A DNA stretch of 9,003 nucleotides from an uncultured Clostridia bacterium (GTDB taxonomy: Bacteria > Bacillota > Clostridia > Lachnospirales > CAG-274). The position numbers and the translations under genes are program-made. Below the pieces are notes generated by a model. That model was not told the DNA's origin and did not search any database. It saw only the letters and a list, made by a program, of their open reading frames with translations. Of this stretch, positions 6,459-9,003 are shown one piece after another (the first letter of the stretch is position 1; each line of letters starts with the position of its first letter). The stretch covers positions 1-9,003 of the forward strand of contig CAJTVH010000078.1 of NCBI GenBank assembly GCA_910579745.1, given 5' to 3'.

Positions 6459-6564
6459 TTTTTTTACCTCTATAATAAAATCTAAATTTATTGTTAGTTT
6501 TTTTATATCATTTTTATATAAAATATTTTTATTATGAAAAGCTTTTTTATGCCGATTTTTATTA
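6459..6564. other. A/T-rich spacer
   Basis: Poly-T and poly-A rich, with no frame of interest. On the minus strand it would have carried the promoter of the truncated acetyltransferase, but no clear -35/-10 pair stands out. Confidence 0.2.
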
Positions 6565-6725
6565 GAGAGTATTTGAAAACTAAAATACGCGCGAAAAATT
6601 ATAAAAAATAAAACGAAACAGAAAGGCTTTTTTGTTTAATTGAATTGTTTTCGTTTATTTTTTAATAATTTTTTGGATATTTTGCGTATATAACTGATAG
6701 CTTATGACAGTTTTCAGGTACACCT
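6565..6725. repeat. 161-bp MITE-like inverted-repeat element, copy B
   Basis: Same length and orientation as copy A (2976-3136), with about 18 differences, mostly transitions. The left end is GAGAGTATTTGAAAACT, and the right end reverse-complements to AGGTGTACCTGAAAACT. It is bounded by TTA (6562-6564) and TAA (6726-6728). Internally, AAACGAAAC pairs with GTTTTCGTTT, making a central hairpin. The TATAAT present at the right end of copy A reads TATGAC here. It is flanked by a relic on the right and an IS/GNAT junction on the left. Confidence 0.75.
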
Positions 6726-6745
6726 TAAATTATATTAATATAATA

Positions 6746-6790
6746 TCAAGTTTTGGCAAGTTTACCGTCGACTATATAAATTGTATCAGA
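6746..6790 (-). pseudogene. C-terminal relic, same family as the relic at 8104
   Basis: The minus strand reads SDTIYIVDGKLAKT then TGA, preceded in frame by a stop. It matches the end of the relic at 8104-8238 (TTIYAVGGKLPKTEY) at protein level. The DNA also aligns (GTTTT.G.AAGTTT.CC and TAAATTGTA blocks). Only 14 codons remain, between copy B of the 161-bp element and the 3' end of the GNAT gene. The protein family is not recognised. Confidence 0.35.
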
Positions 6791-6797
6791 TTATATA

Positions 6798-7202
6798 CTA
6801 CATTAAATTTTTTAATAAAATAATTTCTAAAGGTTCATTCGGCAGTAATAATGAACCACAATCAATATATCCATTTTTACGATAAAAAAATTGTGCCTGC
6901 TCACTTGACAAAGTTGATGTTAAAACTATTTTATAATTACTTTTTAACATTTCTTTTTCCCAATAATTTATTAATTGTTTGCCGTATCCTTTATTTCTGT
7001 ATTCTTCTAAAAAATACAACATATTCATAAAAGGTATATTGTCCCAAAATAAATTAAACCTCAGCCAGCCAATAAAAATGTTATTATCAAACATAACTAA
7101 AATTCTTTTTGCGTTTATGCTATTTTTCAACTCATTTTTATTGATACAATGCTCATATTTCTTTAATATTTCTAAATCATTTTTATCAGCATATTTAATC
7201 AT
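6798..7202 (-). CDS. GNAT-family N-acetyltransferase
   Basis: A complete 134-residue cytoplasmic acetyltransferase of the GNAT fold, which transfers acetyl from acetyl-CoA to an amine; the substrate is unknown. IFIGWLRFNLFWDNIPFMNML (about 42-62) corresponds to beta-3/beta-4. The acetyl-CoA pyrophosphate-binding motif A, RNKGYG, is at residues 69-74. AQFFYRKNGYIDCG (about 103-116) is the usual motif B region, followed by LLLPNEPLEIILLK at the C-terminus. The ATG at 7202 has only a weak GAAG/AAGTG-type ribosome site upstream. It lies 80 bp downstream of the M24 gene on the same strand, so it may be co-transcribed. A poor TTGTAT-17-TTATAA pair in the gap could give it its own promoter. Size and motifs are normal for a functional gene. 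Confidence 0.88.
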   Translation of the reverse strand: MIKYADKNDLEILKKYEHCINKNELKNSINAKRILVMFDNNIFIGWLRFNLFWDNIPFMNMLYFLEEYRNKGYGKQLINYWEKEMLKSNYKIVLTSTLSSEQAQFFYRKNGYIDCGSLLLPNEPLEIILLKNLM

Positions 7203-7282
7203 AATATCACTTCTTCAACTTACAATTTTTTATTGGTAAAATTCGCTTATAAATTAAAATTGTTTTTGTATACAATTTATGT

Positions 7283-7972
7283 TTATAATTCTATTAATTT
7301 TTCTTTTGAAAAATAATATATGTTCTCTTTTTTATATCCATAAGAAGAATTTGGAATACTAATATGTGGCTCAAATGTAAAATAATTAACCGAGGACAAT
7401 AACATATGATTACCATTTTCAATATACACTCGTTCATTCTTATTTTTTACAATTGAATGTCCAAGATTACCCATAAAATCAAGATTGATAAATCCCTCAT
7501 TATTTATTAGATTATTGATATACATATAAAGTTCTTCAAATGTAGTTTGAGGTGTTACAAAGTCAATTAGTTCTTGATGTAATCGTTCCTCCATAAGCAG
7601 ACCATTACGCCATTCACTATTTTGAATTTCATTTATACAATCAACTACCTTGCCGTTTTCGATAACAATAGTGCGAGCATAGTCACCCCAAATATTATTA
7701 TTTTGAGGGCTAAGATCAATCGTAATAATATCATTAAATTCAATCAACCTATCAGAAGTAACATATTCTTTTCCTGACAAGGATAAGTTTGTTTCATCGC
7801 CTAAAAATACAAACGCACCAATATCCCAATACCAAAATGAGGTTGCACCCAGAGACAACATTTTTTCTTCACATAATTTTTTTACATCTAACAAATTCAT
7901 TTTAGGTTTAATGACTGTTTTAATATATGAGATTGTTTCTTTTGCAATCCTCTGAACTTCTTTATATTTCAT
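7283..7972 (-). CDS. M24-family metallopeptidase-like protein (Xaa-Pro aminopeptidase fold)
   Basis: A 229-residue protein with the pita-bread fold of methionine and Xaa-Pro aminopeptidases. It lacks the N-terminal creatinase-like domain, so it consists of the catalytic domain alone. The five metal ligands are all identifiable: Asp86 (DIITIDLSP), Asp97 (WGDYART), His172 (GNLGHSIV), Glu201 (YFTFEPHI) and Glu216 (KKENIYYF). It is therefore probably a two-metal hydrolase of the Xaa-Pro peptidase or a small-molecule-specific M24 type. It is not the housekeeping methionine aminopeptidase, since the flanking consensus differs. The ATG at 7972 has AGGAGA (plus coordinates 7981-7986) eight bases upstream and a near-consensus promoter at 8011-8039. 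A GNAT gene follows after 80 bp. Substrate and physiological role are unknown. Confidence 0.85.
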   Translation of the reverse strand: MKYKEVQRIAKETISYIKTVIKPKMNLLDVKKLCEEKMLSLGATSFWYWDIGAFVFLGDETNLSLSGKEYVTSDRLIEFNDIITIDLSPQNNNIWGDYARTIVIENGKVVDCINEIQNSEWRNGLLMEERLHQELIDFVTPQTTFEELYMYINNLINNEGFINLDFMGNLGHSIVKNKNERVYIENGNHMLLSSVNYFTFEPHISIPNSSYGYKKENIYYFSKEKLIEL

Positions 7973-8010
7973 ATAATTATTCTCCTAAATTCCAATTTAT
8001 CATTAAATTT

Positions 8011-8039
8011 ATTATAGCATTTTTACATAAAACATTCAA
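8011..8039 (-). promoter_or_regulatory. Sigma-A-type promoter of the M24 gene
   Basis: Read on the minus strand: -35 TTGAAT (plus 8034-8039), a 17-bp spacer and -10 TATAAT (plus 8011-8016), about 38 bp before the start codon. No operator-like palindrome is seen nearby. Confidence 0.65.
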
Positions 8040-8057
8040 TAATATGATTAATTTATA

Positions 8058-8091
8058 AATGAAAAGTCGCTTTTTCAAGCGACTTTTCATT
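8058..8091 (-). terminator. Strong intrinsic terminator downstream of the 8104-8238 relic
   Basis: AATGAAAAGTCGCTT (8058-8072) and AAGCGACTTTTCATT (8077-8091) form a perfect 15-bp stem with a 4-base loop, and a T-containing tail follows on the minus strand. It lies 12 bases past the stop (8104-8106) of the minus-strand relic, so it is most simply that gene's terminator. It also insulates the M24 promoter from upstream minus-strand transcription. Confidence 0.7.
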
Positions 8092-8103
8092 CAGTATACT
8101 ATA

Positions 8104-8238
8104 TCAATATTCGGTTTTAGGAAGTTTGCCACCTACAGCGTAAATTGTAGTAAGCCAAGTGCTATTTCCTATTACCCATTCGCCCTGATATTTTCCTCCT
8201 ATATCCGCCTTGTTTGTGAACTGATAGACGTTAGGAAG
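8104..8238 (-). pseudogene. C-terminal remnant of an unrecognised protein
   Basis: Minus-strand codons from 8238 give 44 residues ending in KLPKTEY and TGA, including VYQFTNKADIGGKYQGEWV and NSTWLTTIYAVGG. The composition (aromatic, Gly and Thr rich, ending at a natural stop followed by a perfect terminator) marks a real gene's 3' end. Upstream of 8238 the same frame runs antisense into IS3 transposase sequence, so the gene was truncated by that insertion or a later deletion. A shorter homologous relic is at 6746-6790. I do not recognise the family; a secreted or surface protein is only a guess. Confidence 0.5.
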
Positions 8239-8490
8239 ATTATTCAGTACAGCCGTAAAGGAAATCCATACGATAACGCTTGTATAGAAGTTTTCCATTC
8301 TGTACTGAAAAAGAAAGAAATATATCTTCATATTTATCAGGATTTAAAAGAAGCCCGCGGAGCAATATTTGAGTACATAAAAGGGTGGTACAACCGCAAG
8401 AGAATCCATAGTTCTATCGGTTATATGACGCTCCGGCAAAAGGAGGCGGAACTTAAAAAACAGCGTAACTTTTCGACTTTTTTTGTTTAA
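8239..8490 (+). pseudogene. IS3-family (IS150-type) transposase, C-terminal fragment
   Basis: From about 8239 the frame reads IIQYSRKGNPYDNACIEVFH and continues through LKKKEIYLH, EYIKGWYNRKRIHSSIGYMT and ending at TAA 8488-8490. This is the end of the DDE/rve integrase domain of IS3-family OrfB: PYDNACIE carries the catalytic Glu, and YNRKRIHSSIGYMTP-type sequence is diagnostic. The two catalytic Asp residues, OrfA and the left end are missing, so it cannot be active. The in-frame ATG at 8059 is an artefact inside the terminator stem; the frame between 8059 and 8238 is antisense to the truncated gene. The sequence just after the stop, TATTGACATAGATCCA (8493-8508), resembles the right ends of such elements. 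Confidence 0.88.
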
Positions 8491-8513
8491 GGTATTGACA
8501 TAGATCCACTATT
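8491..8513 (+). mobile_element. Probable right terminal region of the IS3-family fragment
   Basis: GACATAGATCCA and its surroundings directly after the transposase stop resemble the terminal repeat of IS3/IS150-type elements. The exact end cannot be set because the matching left end is absent. Confidence 0.3.
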
Positions 8514-8590
8514 ATTAACGTGAGTTCTACAAAAAAGGATAAAAAATATAATAAAATTTCGGAAATACTACAAAAAGAGGCTACTAAATG
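8514..8590 (+). mobile_element. Second left end related to the IS at 6212
   Basis: ATTAACGTGAGTTC (8514-8527) matches ATTAGCGTAAGTTC (6212-6225) at 12 of 14 positions. Downstream both have TATAAT (8547-8552 here), a CG.AAA..AC.TAC..AAA block and AGAGG/AGGAG before an ATG (8588 here, 6305 there). The ATG here does not open a transposase; its frame stops after seven codons. Confidence 0.3.
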
Positions 8591-9003
8591 TTGTATTTAA
8601 AAACCCCTTAAAAATATACGCTCTAATACACGAAAAAACAAAACTTCCGCAGGCGATAATTCAGCTTTTAAAAATAATTTTGGTAAAAACAATATTATTA
8701 TTGACGGCAAAAAGTCAAATAACGCCGATTATGAAAAGCCAAAAGTATTTGAATATAGAAGATAGTCAAAAAACAGCTCAGTCCTTAAAAGCCGAAAATA
8801 ACAAAAGGAAATAAGCGAAAAACAGTTTATAATAAAAGCCAAATACTACAAAAGGCTAATAATATTAATATAAAAAGCGAATTAAAAAATCATTTTAAAG
8901 ATATGGTTAAACAAGCCCGTAACTCGGCGAAAAAAGCGGTAAAAGCGGGTCGTTCAGCCGTTTTGAAAAGTATTAAATCGGAAATTGAGGAAACAGGCGA
9001 AAA
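8588..9003 (+). pseudogene. Frame-broken coding region running off the window end
   Basis: After AAAGAGG (8574-8580) an ATG at 8588 starts a frame that stops after seven codons. Coding-like sequence then continues in successive frames. 8601-8765 includes NKTSAGDNSAFKNNFGK. 8731-8814 opens with MKSQKYLNIEDSQKTAQS. 8789-9003 includes KSELKNHFKDMVKQARNSA and KKAVKAGRSAVLKSIKSE, and is still open at the last base. Shifts lie near A runs. The Lys, Asn, Ser and Gln-rich, disordered-looking first part followed by an Ala/Lys-rich helical part suggests a linker-plus-helix protein. I do not recognise a family. It may be a decayed gene, a gene with sequencing indels, or a short gene beginning at ATG 8903 and continuing beyond the window. 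Confidence 0.35.

Noticed and set aside
6979..7239. Plus-strand 86-codon frame across the GNAT gene
   Set aside because: It is antisense to conserved GNAT motif A and has no ribosome binding site.
8059..8238. N-terminal 60 residues of the long plus-strand frame ending at 8490
   Set aside because: The ATG lies inside the terminator stem and the stretch is antisense to a better minus-strand coding remnant; only the part from about 8239 is transposase.

Overview
The window is a low-GC (strongly A/T-rich) bacterial chromosome segment that reads like Clostridia, probably a gut or rumen Ruminococcaceae/Lachnospiraceae-type anaerobe. The basis is Firmicutes-type Shine-Dalgarno sites (AGGAGA, AAAGAGG), an L-arabinose pathway with clostridial-looking AraB and AraD, an HD-GYP protein with a GTG start, and a dockerin-like fragment of the kind found in plant-polymer degraders. 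The genus cannot be fixed from the sequence alone.

Layout. 1-1644: the 3' part of ribulokinase (araB) and a complete L-ribulose-5-phosphate 4-epimerase (araD), one operon on the plus strand, ending in a hairpin near 1691-1753. 1907-2419: a small P-loop kinase-like protein with its own hairpin terminator. 2502-2975: very A/T-rich sequence without an intact gene. 2976-3136: a 161-bp inverted-repeat element (MITE-like). It directly precedes the ribosome binding site of a 637-residue membrane c-di-GMP phosphodiesterase (3159-5072), built as dCache sensor, HD-GYP and a C-terminal receiver domain whose phosphoacceptor Asp is replaced by Asn.

5073-6797 and 8000-9003 are accessory debris. They hold a small zinc-ribbon protein with alien base composition and a dockerin-like EF-hand fragment. 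They also hold the 5' end of an insertion sequence joined to the N-terminus of an acetyltransferase, a second copy of the 161-bp element, a C-terminal IS3-family transposase fragment, and C-terminal relics of an unrecognised protein. One of those relics keeps its terminator. The window ends in a frame-broken coding region that runs off the edge. Between the two debris zones are two intact minus-strand genes, an M24-family peptidase-like protein with a near-consensus promoter, followed by a GNAT acetyltransferase.

How it works together: AraB and AraD are consecutive steps from L-ribulose to D-xylulose 5-phosphate. AraA is not in view. The HD-GYP protein would link an extracellular ligand to c-di-GMP breakdown. 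The remaining genes are not visibly connected to one another. I found no convincing new defence or mobile system, no CRISPR array, and no tRNA or rRNA. The points most worth a second look are the D-to-N receiver domain, the 161-bp element family and its position upstream of the HD-GYP gene, and the repeated minus-strand C-terminal relics.
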